A stretch of DNA of 64,000 nt from Trachemys scripta elegans (lineage: Eukaryota; Chordata; Testudines; Emydidae), in the NCBI RefSeq assembly GCF_013100865.1, contig NC_048301.1:124908028-124972027 (forward strand), read 5' to 3'. Under the pieces are notes generated by a model, which was given only the letters and a program-made list of their open reading frames with translations, was not told where the DNA came from and made no database searches. The stretch's first letter is position 1. Each line of letters starts with the position of its first letter. A program made the translations under genes and the position numbers. Shown here piece by piece: positions 53,801 to 64,000 of the stretch.

Positions 53801-56800
53801 TTCCCCGCCGCTGACCTTTCCGCGTCACCTCTCCGTCCTGCGCTTTTGATTCTTTTTCCTCACAAAAGGTATGGCAAGCAGGTGCTGCAGCTAAAATAGA
53901 CAATCCTGCCATGTGACTCGAATTCCCCGGGCTCGCTGACCTTTATTGTCATCCCTGCCAAGGTCCAGGGCAGGCGGGGAAAAGAGGGGAGTGGTGCACA
54001 GAATGCAGGCCGGACAGAAAGGGAAGGTCACGCTCAACCAGCAGGTCTGGGGACGGAGCAGGAGGAGAGAAAAACCTCACTTTTGTCAGGGGAACGGGGC
54101 CTGCTCCCCAGAAAATTAATGGGGGCCTTTGGATCAGGCCTCAGGGTAAAAGTGGGTCAGTTCAGATACAAGACAGACCCCTGCACAGAGCTAGACAAAA
54201 TCAAACCTTACATCTGATGCCTCTTCTTTCTCCCTCCCCTTTGTCCCAGATGCTTTCATGTCCATCGTGCCACGGATGCTCTGAATACACAGACAGGCAC
54301 AGCTAGCCTGCCCAGGAGCTTAGCTCTCACCTGCCGCACCGCGACCAAGTCTAAAGAATAAGGTCAGCGTAGGGGTTCCACGCTCCCGGCACAGTACAGT
54401 CTCAGGCTCGTCCTTTCTCTCCTGCCCCAGGAGCCCAGGGCACCACCTTCAATCACGGGAAGCAAGCAGGCCTTTTACACTCCACCCAGCTCTCCCTACT
54501 CCCACAACTGCCAGGGATTGGGGGAGCAGCAAACTCTCCCTTCCAGTACAGCCATATGAACCTCACACTGTCCTGGAAGACTACTGTCTGTCCGGTCTAA
54601 CCAATCCACAGCTGCAAGGCAGTGAAAAACAGCTGACAGCTAAGCCACTCACAGGAGACAGAAGCCAGGTTCTATGGCTTCACAACCCCAGTCTGTCCCA
54701 CTCAGTGGATGGAGCAACACACCCGCCAGCTGGAAAACACTCAAACCATCTCTACCTCTGCCTCGGCTCTTACATTTCATGTCAAAAAGCAATAGTAGGG
54801 TTCAAAAAGGATGGGTCCAGATCTCTGTTGCCTGTAGAGTCATTTGCACAAGTGCAAACTGGGAGCTTTCCAATCCAAGTCCTTTGTACTGCTGTAAATG
54901 ACGGTACAAGGCATAGGGCAAGGGAGAATCCAGCATAGATCAGATCTGAAATACGCAGGAGAACAAGTGTTTTGGGAGTAGCCCCTAGTTGTGCAAACAG
55001 CATAGCACTGACGGTCTGTCACTCTGTATATTAGAGTAAAAAGCCTGCAAACGCATGTCACATTTGTTCAGATTACCAGCCAATGGCATGGCCTGTTTTA
55101 CCCAAAGATCTCAAAGCACTTAAACCTAACACCGCCCCTGTGCAGTAGGGAAATATTATACCAATGGGAAAATGAGGCACAGGGGTGTTAAAACACTCCC
55201 ATAGAAGTATCTTATGCATAGATTGCCAGGACCAGCCATGCATCCAGAAGATACACATGGACAACCACAGCTTGGGCAAGTACACCTCTACACCGATATA
55301 ACACGAATTCGGATATAACGTGGTAAAACAGTGCTCGGGGGAGGCGGGGCTGCGCACTCCGGCGGATCAAAGCAAGTTCAATATAACGCGGTTTCACCTA
55401 TAACGCGGTAAGATTTTTTGGCTCCCAAGGACAGTGTTATATCGGGGTAGAGGTGTATCAGCTCCATGCCTCTGGTTACAAAGATACCCACCACTAGTCT
55501 TTTCCACCTCTGCTAAATGTGCAGAAATGAACACAGGCTCCCAAAACAAGAACCTCACCAGTTATTTAAAGCTACATAATTACATTAGCAGCCAGCACAC
55601 CACAACGTGGCCGTTCCTGACACACACACCCCCAAAAAACGCTGTGGGTTGCCATAAGTAACAGATCAGATCCTAACATAGTGATTCTTCAGAGGGAGAA
55701 GCTTTGTTCATTGCAGAGCTGCTAAAAGGCGCAAGAGACCAAATTAAAAGCATGCACTGAGGGTAACCCACAAACCCCTGCATTGTGCTAATGCGCACTC
55801 GTTACTAACAGTCTGGATGGACTCCTCACAGACCACACCAGAGGCTTTAAATAGCAAGCCTACCGAAGCTAGGACAGAGCAATTCAACATGAGACCACGG
55901 CGCGGGGAGCATGGTGAGGTGAGTTGGAGGCCTCTGCAGAATGCTATAGCCCAGGGGGGTTGATACACGGAGCAGAAGAAAGGGTGTGAGGGTCTGACAG
56001 ACACTCATGTGATATAAAATCTATATGAAATATTTACCCCCAACACTTAAAATTGTAAAACAAGACACGGTGACAGGAAAAGCTCAGGACTGAACCCTAA
56101 TGTAGAGAGAGTCGTTACAATATTCTAGAAAGGTAAGATCTTATTGCTGTCACCTCTTGGTTGGTGACGGGCTCTGGGAGTCAGGACTCCTGGGTTCTAT
56201 TTCCCAGCTCTGACAGTGTCATGATCTTGGGGAGGTCACTTAGGGGCTGACTGCTCTGAGATCCCTCTAACTTCAGCGGGATCAGACAGCAGCACCCAGC
56301 CCCTCTGCAGGTTGGATAAGTTTCCCCCCTCTGTGGAACAGGGTCAGGCTTAATGCACGTAAAGCCCTTTCAGATGTTCCGATGAAAGGCGCTGTAATGG
56401 CAAAATATTATTTGAATTAAAACTGAAGCGCACAGTGCCAGGTGTAAACAGGCCTGCCCTTCACCTCTGGATTTGTTGGGGAGGGGAGGTCACATCATGC
56501 TTATGCCACAAGTGCGATGAATTTGGTGGTATCAGACTACGCTCTAATAGACATTTCCCACATGCACGTCACAAGAATTGTCCCTGTTTGTCTCAGTCCA
56601 GGGGGAATTCTGCAGCTTCACAGCAGGGGAATGGCTGGCCAAGGTTCAGGTGCATTGGCAAGGCAGCAGGTGTCTGGCTGGCCTGGAAGGAGATGCACTG
56701 GCAGAGCGGTTGGGGTACTCAGGACTGGACTAGCAGGGTTGGAGCAGATCGGGAATTAGGTACATGGGCAGAGCTGGGTGGGGGAAGTTTGCTTGTGCTA

Positions 56801-59800
56801 TTAGCCCATCACTTTCATGAGCCCCATGCCATAGACCACCAGGGAAGAAGCTTCCTTTTATAGCTGCATTTGCACGGCCAGTTCTCTGACCCCTGGCCTC
56901 CCATCTGACTAGAGCCAGGATTTGATCTGGGTTCTGGTTTCTCGCCTGTGACACAGAGGATCATCTGAAAGAAGAGTGGGGGAAGGAGCGAACCAGGGTG
57001 GATAAAAATCAATGATTTAAAAAAAACAACAGATTTTTTAAATTTAAATCGGATTTTTTTGATAAAATGCTTTTTGAGGAAAAAACCTATCTAAAGATCA
57101 TTTTAATTAAGATACATTATAGCTCAAAGATATCTCATCATGGAATAGGGATTATAAAATCTAATTCTATAGTATGAGACAATATATTCATGTAATGTTT
57201 AAGAAAAGTTTTGTAAATGAGTTCCAATAGTTCACGGATTAGGGACCCAAATTTATGGGGCTCCAGGGGCTTCTGTATAGATTATTTAGATTAATCTTTC
57301 TATCTACTCAATGGGACTCAGTGCTCAGTCTAGAAGATACCATCAGAGATGCTTAGTTTTGCAGTTCTCAAACTGTGGATTTGTGTCTCCAGAGATAACA
57401 TGCGTGTTAACAGCAAAAATGTTTTTAAATAAATAAATAAATAAATAAATACACAGAGGTGAGAAATAACAAACCTCAACCCTACTGTCCCTCTGCAAAT
57501 TTGTGTACACGGAGTCAATCCCTTACCTCTCTCTAAAAGTGCAAAATTTCAAAAAGTTTAATAAATAGAAGATTGTTGGGGGCGGAATAGATCTAGACAA
57601 GGAGAAGTCTGGAGATAAATGTGAGAAGGGAGGGACAGGCAGTAGAAACAAAAGTGAAATTGTTTGAGCAGCATATTCCAGAAGTCTTGAGGTCTTTCTG
57701 AGTGTAGCCTTCATTGATTTGAGATCTACCATACCATTCTCTCACTAGAAAGGAAAACCTATAATGGCAGCAGGCCGTAAAAGAGACCCAGTTTGGGAAT
57801 AAGAACCATTCAAATAAAATATATGTTTGCTGATGATGTTTTAAAGAAAGTCACACCAGTGAACTGGTAGAAATCACTTAAGCACTTGGATTCAGAGACT
57901 GTTGAAGTGATAATTTCACTTTTAACAGCAACAGCTTCTTCTGCTGGTGTGGAAAGAATATTTTCTTCTTTTGGACTAATTCATTCCAAATTGAGAAATG
58001 GTTTGGGACCTGAAAAAGCAGGAAAGCTTGTTTTTCTTTTCCAGATTATGAACAAACAGGAAAAAGAAGGTGAAGATGACTGAGTTAGCTGCAGAAGCCA
58101 ATGTTTTAAGATTCTCATGTTGACCTGGCTGACATAGTAGATTTATTTATTTTTTTTCAATATTTCTTTTAACTATTTTAGTTAAAAATAATTTTAACAA
58201 AAACAAACCTGATATTAAAAAACTTGAATGTTTAATTGAATTAAAATATTCATATGCTTGTTTTGTTAAAATATTATATGTTTGCTGTTGAAGAAAAGAA
58301 TCCAAAATACATAACGTTGTTGTTTTAGTTAAATAAAACAATTTAAATGTCTGTCTGGTGATGTTCCCCTCCTAATACAGCACGGCAAGAAAATCCTCCA
58401 AATATTAATGATTAATGCTGAATTGGAGATAGTTCACCTCCCAATGACTTCATAAATATCTGCTTCAATTACCTTTGGTAAATGAAATAACCAAACAATC
58501 GTTCATTTTCTGATATAGCTGTAAAACTAATCTGAAAAGTTTTCAAAATAAATCACGTTAAAAATGTATAGTGTGTACCTTCTAAAAATGAAAGCTACAT
58601 CTATCTGTGAGTTGTGAAGAATATGTATTAAGGTTATAACAACCATCAAGAATGCACTTTTATGTAGAAAACCATGATTAAATCGAGTCTTCCTGACTAG
58701 TGATTTAAATCATGATTTAAATCAAATCCACCCTGGAGGGAACATTCAGGCTGCGGAGCTGAGATTACAATCCATCAACCAACAGGGCTGGGGGAAAGCC
58801 CAGCTGGTATGAGAAACATCCTGAGCTATCCTTCACCGTGGATCATTGTCAAAGTGAGCTAGACCCTAGCTGGCCAACACCTGCCATTCTGATTCCAGCT
58901 CGGACACCGGGGAAATAAAACATGCTGCTCGCCATCATGTCCCACCACTCACCTCTCCACCAGGGTTAGCTCATTCCCACAGCTCTAATGCTTCTCCACT
59001 AGTCAAATCATACCAGATACCAGTGCATCTCATTGGTGTCTTATCTCCCTCTCACCCCAGCTGAGACATGCTTAGATAAGCTCAGAAAAGATCAGATAAG
59101 GATGGACAGATAATCTTCAAAAGACAAGGCTATCTCCTCACTACCAACCCTCTTTCCATAGCCAGGAACCACCCTGGGCTCTGAACCTCAGAGCTCACAC
59201 GCTAAGCACATTTAGGCCTGGTTGATGTTTGGCATCAAGGGAAAGCACCAAGTGCTGCAGAAAACGGTGCTTTCCCCCGCAAAACAATGCACAGCCCCAT
59301 GACCCAATGTGGTGCCAAGGGGCACTGTGCTGCTGGAGAGGCCGACTTTGGGGAGAGACACACAAAAGCGCGGTCCTGGCCAGTGAAGTGATATTGAGCA
59401 CCAGCCTTTCCTTCCTCCTCTTGGTGCAGAATGGTTTGTTTTTATGGCCCTGCTGCTTTGCCGGTCAGTGCATCCATGTACCAGTTTGGAGGCTCCAGAC
59501 TCTTGCAACAAGCTGTCCCCGGAGAGAGGAGGGGGTTGCTTCTGTCATTTCAGCTTAGCTCAGAGCCCCTTGGCCATACAGCAGCATGGCATTAGCAATA
59601 GACAGTGGCTGATGGCTGCATGGATCAGCAAAACAGCTTGGCAGATTCCAGGTCATTGGGAATAGCACAGCAGGGCAAGCCCACCCCACCCCCGCTTGCT
59701 TGCGGGACACTCACCCAGGATCTTGCTGATACTGGAGTTGTGCATGTCCGGGAAGGCCTGCAAAATCTTCCGCCTCTCGTCCTTGGCCCACACCATGAAA

Positions 59801-62800
59801 GCATTCATGGGCCGCTTTATGTGGTTGTTGTTCCTGGACTCGGGGAAGTGTCGTGAGCCTGTTAGGGGCACAAGGAAGAGCCAGTTAAAAGACAGGGAAA
59901 GGGAGGACCAAACACAAGATACAAAATGGTGACCAAGGTGATAAGAGTCTCCCCTGCAAGGGGGTTTTCCACATAAGAATAAGGGGCGCTTGATGGCGTA
60001 GGGATATGCTGCACTGGATTCTCACCATAGAGACTGAGGCTCAAATCCTTGGAGCCTCCATTTTTAGCAGCCCGACGGGACAAATCCTGGGCTTGGTTTT
60101 CAAAGGCACGAGGAACCGGTTGCTTCCAGGTGGTGGGTTCTCAGACCCTCTGGAAAAATAAATCTCCCGTCTCTAGGAGCCTGATTTTTCAGGGGTGCTG
60201 AACACTTGCAGCTCCCCTTATCTTTCACTGGAGTGCTCAGCCCTTCTGAAAAGCAGGCTCTGGGTGTCTCCTGTCAGGCACTCAGAAGCTGGGGCATGCA
60301 CAGCTAACGGGCGCTTTGGGGAAGTCTGGCCTAAGGGGACTGGCTGGGTCTCAGCTCAGTCCCCAGTCGACATGTAGCCCCTTTACCTTTCGGAAAGGCT
60401 TAGCATCCACACCGAGGGGCCTCAGCCGCACTGGGGGAGGGGGCCCAGACTAGAACAGCAAAGGGGAGCTGCCTGTCCGGACGGAGGTGCCGCAGCAGAG
60501 GTGGAGGTGAGAGCAGCGTGAACAGCCTGTCTGTACTGTGCACGTCTCATGCCAGGACTTTTAGTCCATCACTTGCATTAGTCAAAGTCAGTCCACGCAC
60601 AGGCACTCGGCCACCCCACTTGTGGGGCCAGAGACCCTCAAATGCCGGCTTCCCAAGCCATGGCCCATCCCTCAGGCCACCTTCCCTCCCGCTGGCTCTG
60701 TTGGACCAATCAAGAGCCAGGATTTGGCTGTAGCTGGCCAGCTGAGGACAAGAGCAGGGACTGGCTCCTGTCTATCATAAGCCCATAGCAGCAGCTCCCG
60801 CACCCGTGGGCGTAGGGGCCATGCGGGCGGCGTTAGGGTGCAGCTATGCTCTGTTGATTCTCTGTTGGCGTAGAGATCCCGTGGTGCAGACCACCCCCAG
60901 AATTAAGGAGCCATAACCCGCTCCCTGATGGCCCCTGCCACAATCTAGCTTTTTCTCACAGACTTTATGCCACCCTTGTGGATGACACCCAGCTCCACCC
61001 ACCTCCAGGACATCATTGTCTCCATAGTAACTAACGGGCTTTGACCAAAAGGATCACAAATTGACTTTTTAGTTTTTTTAATGAAGATGAAACCAAGCAA
61101 AATAAAGTGGAATTAAGTGAACTACGCCATGGTGCAAGATGCCACGTTTCTACTGCCCCTTCTGAGCCCTCTGGGGGATGGCCCAGCTACAAGTGGTTAG
61201 TGTGGCCTTCCCTGGTTGCCTGCCTCCTCTCCTCATAGCTTCCCATGCCCTGGAGCATCACATGTTCACTCTGTATCGACAGCGCCATTTAAATACAGAA
61301 AGTGCTAATTTAGCTGTAACATTGAGCGTCCCCATCAGCTGGGGAGAACAGCAGAGCAGGGCTGCAGGAAGTCAACTGAGTGACCACAAATGAAATTCCC
61401 ACCATCTCAAATAAGCACTTCCCTTATATTAGGTCTTTGCTATTCTCTTCTGGCTGTTTATTTCAACTCATGTAGCGCAACCCAAAGAGAGACACAGGGC
61501 TAGGTAGCCAGGTCAGGAAAGAAGAAGGGGTGGGGGAAGAATGGAAAAGGAAAAACTAAGAGAAGAACAGAAAGAAAGAGAAGAAGGAAAAGTGATGCAT
61601 TTTCTCCCATTCAGCCCAGCCCCAGGGAATCTCCCCTTCAATGGACGTCCAAAGTGCTTAGCACCTCTCAGGATCAGGCCCAGAGTTGGCTTTGGAGAAA
61701 GCCTCACACAGAGAATGTGTCCTTACCATCCATATCGCAGGTTAACATGGACTCGTCCAGTCTGTGCATGCACGTCTCCTCCATCCGCTCCTTCGTGGGT
61801 GAGGAATCCAAGCCCATTTGGTCCTGCAGGCCCGCGGAGAGCAGAAGTTATGGCCAGTTACCAACACAAGTCAGGCCACTGGTGGCAGAGTGACCAGCAA
61901 TGAACCATCCCCCATGGGCTTCCAGCGCTTCCTCGTCTCACGGGCAGGCAATCCAGCTAGCAGCTTTTGGCTGGGTAACTCTGTCAGGCAAGGACTTCAG
62001 CCATGTGCACAACACAGGGACGAGTTTCAGACAGGATTGCCTGAGTTCTAGTGTGTGGTAGACAGTCCCTGAAATCCACTCCCCGGGTCTCCAGTATACA
62101 CCACACTCAGCATCATCTACCTGGGGAGGATGCAATCCACCCCCAACCCCCAGTGCCCTTATGGAAAAGGGACCTATACAGTATAACAGGAGAGACAACC
62201 AATAGCACTCTGCAGAAACGCCTCGGAACCTCAATAGGGTTTCGTAAGGGATGCAGTCCTTTCTCAAGAGGGTGTTTCTCAACAAACCTACAGAATGCTA
62301 TAGCCTGGAGACAATTCTCCATTCAATTCTATAAGATGGTCTGAAGGAACCTATAGAAAAGGGATTTTCTATTACATTCTATAGGGCTCTTCCCCTAAGG
62401 CCCCCCCTTTATATCCATTCACACCCTCCCCCTGAGAATCCTTGGGCTCTCTGCGCTCTCTGGCTCCTCTCAGATCTCCCCATTCGATCAGGGACCAGCC
62501 CCTTGGCACTCCCAGTCCCAGTGTCTCTCACCTTCCGGTAGGGATTATTCAGAGAGCTCTCCGTCGCCCCGCTATGGCAGTGCAGGAGCTGCCGTGCATC
62601 CTGGAGTGCTTTAGTGATGGCGTCCCCCTCTCCCAGAAATCCTGAGGATAAACCACCCAGTGCAGAATACGTCACAGCCAGCACCTCGTCCTTGCATAGG
62701 CCCCATACCCCCAAGAAAGAAGGGGTTACTCCCAGCCATAGGAGCCATGCATCCAGCTAAGAGACATCTAGAGCCTCTAGTTTCTTATTGCCGACACACT

Positions 62801-63662
62801 CCCTATTAGCATCGAGCAAGGGAAGCAGAGGGTTCAAATCAGAAAGCTTGGTCTCCCACTATTCCATCCGCACCACCCAGGAGTCCAGCTACTCCACCCA
62901 GGGAGCCCTCCAGCCTTTCCCCCACAGCAATGCTTCTTCCCTGTAGGTGGTTTTCTTCTTCCCCTGGGCGGGGAGCACATTTCTTCTTCCAACCTGGATC
63001 TCTCTTTGGGTGGGTGGGGTTTGAGAAGGCTGCCTAGGGACCCTTCCATCTCCCAGCACCAGCAGACTCTCGGTTTCTCCCAAAGAGAGTCACCCATCTT
63101 GCTTTCCCCAGAACCGTCCTGAACATCAGAGCAGGCAAGTCCCTGAACAATGGACCAGCTCCCATGGACTAGGGAGAGATTCTCCATCTCCCTCCACCCC
63201 ATGGGGAGAGAACTGCCAGGATCCCACGAGCGTGTTTCCTCTCTAAGCGACACACCCGAACGACAAAGCAGGCTGGGGATGAAGGCATGGGACTCCCAGC
63301 AGAGAGCATGTCTGAGGGTACCTACCCAGAGGCAGACTGGGAGGGCTGGACTGAAGGTCTCTCGTGACCCCGTGGTTAGGAGTGAGGGATCGGCAGCTGC
63401 TCATCTTCAGACTGGGTGAGCTGGAGGCACTGGAGAGCTCAGAGCTTTTGGGTTTGGCCGTTAGGTTCAGTGGCTGTGAAGACTCCTGGTGGGGGGGGAG
63501 AGACAGGGAGAAGGGAAGAGTGAGGCACATCCCTGGGTTACGCTGGGTCCCCAGGAGGACGGCAGATTCGGGACGGTACCTGCATCTGGAGGTGGCCTGA
63601 GCCGGCGGGTCTCTTCAGCGTCGGAGGGGGAGGGCTGTGCAGCAGCTGCATGGGGTACTCCA
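50561..63662 (-). CDS. SOX13: SOX13, 3' part of gene (seven coding exons; 5' exons outside window)
   Basis: SOX13 is a nuclear group D SOX protein that binds and bends DNA through one HMG box and modulates Wnt/TCF signalling and T-cell lineage choice in mammals. On the minus strand, exons 63662-63580, 63485-63326, 62641-62532, 61823-61727, 59858-59715, 52226-52010 and 50840-50561 join in frame to give 362 C-terminal residues. The HMG box starts HIKRPMNAFMVWAKDERRKI and continues SRWKSMTNQEKQPYYEEQAR in the next exon. The C-terminus YRYSEDEDSEGEDKSDGEL then VVLTD is that of SOX13. The block SSPSLKMSSC and LGEGDAITKALQDARQLLH also match human SOX13, which separates it from SOX5 and SOX6. The leucine zipper and glutamine-rich region must lie to the right of the window. 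ETNK2 is the neighbour, in tail-to-tail orientation, as in human. Confidence 0.95.
50841..52009 (-). other. SOX13 last intron with foldback-type repeat
   Basis: Contains the repeat at 50925-51425. The remainder shows nothing recognisable. Confidence 0.6.
50925..51425. repeat. Foldback-type A/T-rich repeat, second copy
   Basis: Outer parts read GTTGAAATTTTCACCAG and GAGGGAAAATTATTGACCAG. The inner part contains CATGGGAGTTGTAGTTC paired with GAACTACATCTCCCATGAGG, so it is nearly palindromic. It shares TTTTCAGTGGAAAA-type motifs with 2426-2700. Confidence 0.65.
52010..52226 (-). CDS. SOX13: SOX13 exon with second half of the HMG box
   Basis: This 217-bp exon has acceptor TTCCCAG and donor GTGAGG (minus strand), with phase 1 in and phase 2 out. 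It encodes SRWKSMTNQEKQPYYEEQAR, HLEKYPDYKYKPRPKRTCIV and EYKALMRNRRQDTRQGYLI. PDYKYKPRPKRTC ends the box. Confidence 0.97.
52680..53235 (-). repeat. Cluster of MIR-like SINE fragments
   Basis: Three pieces: TTTTACAGATGGGGAAACTG with TTGCCCAAGGCTGCACAG (52705-52780), CCCCAGTTTCTGCATCTGTA (52947), and GGGTTCAATTCCTGGCTCTG (53189), the last with a box-B-like stretch. Orientation is mixed; boundaries are approximate. Confidence 0.5.
53236..53470. repeat. MITE-like element with CTTGTCTA ends
   Basis: Left end GGTCTTGTCTATGTGGGAAA pairs with right end TTTTCCCATGTAGACAAGGT. About 190 bp of non-coding sequence lies between. Similar end sequences recur near 10790, 25190 and 63765. Confidence 0.65.
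55281..55457. mobile_element. Tc1/mariner-type MITE (177 bp)
   Basis: Starts TACACCTCTACACCGATATA and ends TATATCGGGGTAGAGGTGTA, inverted ends of about 21 bases ending in TA, consistent with a TA target duplication. The centre contains ATAACGCGGTTTCACCTATA. I recognise it as an abundant short element of turtle genomes. Confidence 0.75.
56165..56420 (+). repeat. MIR-like SINE fragment
   Basis: GTCAGGACTCCTGGGTTCTA, then CAGCTCTGACAGTGTCATGA and AGGTCACTTAGGGG, and a terminal GCACGTAAAGCCCTTTCAGA. Confidence 0.55.
57426..57451 (+). repeat. (AAAT)n microsatellite
   Basis: Six tandem AAAT/ATAA units in the hAT relic. Confidence 0.9.
57764..58083 (+). pseudogene. hAT transposase remnant: N-terminal start fused by deletion to C-terminal dimerisation domain
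   Basis: A short start, MAAGRKRDPVWE followed by a stop (57800), resembles the beginning of a BED-zinc-finger hAT transposase. From about 57840 a second part reads to TGA at 58081 and contains TATASSAGVERIFSSFGLIH and SKLRNGLGPEKAGKL, the hATC dimerisation motif. A TAG codon breaks it just before, at the place where related proteins have a tryptophan (57868-57870). The whole catalytic middle is absent. This is a decayed mobile-element gene, not a host gene. Confidence 0.8.
59715..59858 (-). CDS. SOX13: SOX13 exon with first half of the HMG box
   Basis: This 144-bp exon has acceptor CTAACAG and donor GTGAGT (minus strand). It encodes SRHFPESRNNNHIKRPMNAF, MVWAKDERRKILQAFPDMHN then SSISKIL. 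The RPMNAFMVW motif is the SOX signature. Confidence 0.97.
59859..61726 (-). other. SOX13 intron, nothing recognised
   Basis: No transposon or exon was recognised. CpG is moderate near 60400-60900, where GC-rich sequence occurs. Confidence 0.5.
61727..61823 (-). CDS. SOX13: SOX13 exon before the HMG box
   Basis: A 97-bp exon, phase 0 in and phase 1 out, with acceptor GCCTGCAG and donor GTAAGG. It encodes DQMGLDSSPTKERMEETCMH then RLDESMLTCDMD. Human has DSSPAKERLEDGCVHPLEEA here. Confidence 0.93.
61824..62531 (-). other. SOX13 intron, nothing recognised
   Basis: Plain intron sequence. The two tracts GAATGCTATAGCCTGG and ACATTCTATAGGG near 62290-62390 show a short similarity but no clear repeat. 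Confidence 0.45.
62532..62641 (-). CDS. SOX13: SOX13 exon (LGEGDAITKALQDARQ)
   Basis: A 110-bp exon, acceptor TCCTCAG and donor GTGAGA. It encodes FLGEGDAITKALQDARQLLH then CHSGATESSLNNPYRK. The human equivalent is FLGEGDAVTKAIQDARQLLH. Confidence 0.94.
62642..63325 (-). other. SOX13 intron, nothing recognised
   Basis: No repeat or exon seen. The 139-codon minus-strand frame (62834-63253) has no family resemblance. Confidence 0.45.
63326..63485 (-). CDS. SOX13: SOX13 exon (PLNLTAKPK and SSPSLKMSSC)
   Basis: A 160-bp exon with acceptor CCACCAG and donor GTAGGT. It encodes ESSQPLNLTAKPKSSELSSA, SSSPSLKMSSCRSLTPNHGV and TRDLQSSPPSLPL. PLNLTAKPK is also a SOX5/6/13 corepressor-type motif region by family comparison. 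Confidence 0.93.
63486..63579 (-). other. Very short SOX13 intron (94 bp)
   Basis: GTACCG to CACCAG on the minus strand, with a C-rich polypyrimidine tract. Well below the other introns in length. Confidence 0.85.
63580..63662 (-). CDS. SOX13: SOX13 exon (EYPMQLLHSPPPPTLKR)
   Basis: An 83-bp exon, acceptor TCTCTGCAG, donor GTACCG. It encodes EYPMQLLHSPPPPTLKRPAG then SGHLQMQ. It is the first SOX13 exon seen in the window on its strand. Confidence 0.9.
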
Positions 63663-64000
63663 CTGCAGAGAGGACAGCGAGAGGGAAGTTGGCGAATGAG
63701 GTCACAACAGGTGCTTCGCACGCAGCCTGCTGCCAGAACCAAAGGGCAGGTGGGATCTACTTAGGCCTTGTCTGTGCCTGGAACCGGCCCCGATTTCCAG
63801 CCCAGCACAGTGGCATTGCATGAGAGATTTGCACCAGGGGAGCTAACCCCTGCTAGAAACCAACCTGCCATCGGGGCTAGTTCCAAGTGCAGACCAGGGG
63901 CTAGAGCCCCATGGCATGGCAAGGATTCAAGTATTACTATTATTTCTATTACGGTCACACCTAGAGGTCCCAACTGACCTAGAGAGGGGAAGGGCAGCAG
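63663..64000 (-). other. SOX13 intron (partial) with MITE-like piece
   Basis: Bases about 63762-63903 begin GGCCTTGTCTGTGCCTGGAA and end CAAGTGCAGACCAGGGGCT, resembling the CTTGTCTACA-ended MITEs. No further SOX13 exon was recognised. Confidence 0.5.

Larger units (their letters stand above)
56994..58735 (+). mobile_element. hAT DNA transposon relic (1742 bp)
   Basis: The ends read CAGGGTGGAT at the left and ATCCACCCTG at the right, a 10-base perfect inverted repeat followed by further ATTTAAATC-type similarity. Flanks GAGCGAAC (56986-56993) and GAGGGAAC (58736-58743) are an 8-bp target duplication with one mismatch. Inside are two transposase remnants, listed separately. The element is internally deleted and inactive. 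Confidence 0.88.
52227..59714 (-). other. SOX13 7.5 kb intron inside the HMG box
   Basis: Splits the HMG box after KILG. Holds SINE-like pieces (52680-53040, 53150-53235, 55075-55200, 56165-56420), a MITE at 53236-53470, a mariner-type MITE at 55281-55457 and the hAT relic at 56994-58735. No further exon was recognised. Confidence 0.7.

Overview
The window is nuclear DNA of a sauropsid, most likely a turtle. It has spliced vertebrate genes, many CR1 LINE 3' ends of the kind found in turtle genomes, MIR-like SINEs, hAT-type DNA elements and short palindromic MITEs. The gene order REN (+), ETNK2 (+), SOX13 (-) is the human 1q32.1 order seen from the other strand. I rely on that synteny and on exon-by-exon protein recognition, not on any database search.

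Layout. (1) 1-6324: the last six coding exons of renin (exons 4-9 in human numbering if the human microexon is not counted); earlier exons lie off the left edge. (2) 6325-15440: intergenic, with a 5'-truncated CR1 copy at 10862-11853 and smaller repeats. (3) 15440-32741: ETNK2, complete in eight coding exons, starting in a CpG island with a 6.3 kb first intron. A candidate poly(A) signal lies at 33605. (4) 33611-46960: a repeat-rich interval. It contains a higher-order array of tRNA-like units (35.2-39.0 kb, resuming near 42.6-44.7 kb), a CR1 insertion, a short hAT-like element and one clean exon of a class III small leucine-rich proteoglycan, probably opticin, on the minus strand. (5) 46964-63662: the 3' part of SOX13 on the minus strand, with seven coding exons covering the region before the HMG box, the split HMG box and the acidic C-terminus. 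Its 5' exons lie off the right edge. A relic hAT transposon of 1.74 kb sits in its 7.5 kb intron.

The three genes are physical neighbours and show no sign of a shared pathway. Renin is the secreted aspartic protease of the angiotensin system, ETNK2 phosphorylates ethanolamine for phosphatidylethanolamine synthesis, and SOX13 is a group D HMG-box transcription factor. All exons found are open and joined by canonical GT-AG sites in compatible phase, so all three genes look intact within the window.

I did not find a convincing new biological system. The least ordinary items are the dimeric, partly inverted array of tRNA-like repeats, the lone opticin-like exon between its two parts, the in-frame upstream extension of ETNK2 exon 1, and two hAT-like elements with readable 8-bp target duplications (one perfect, one with one mismatch).
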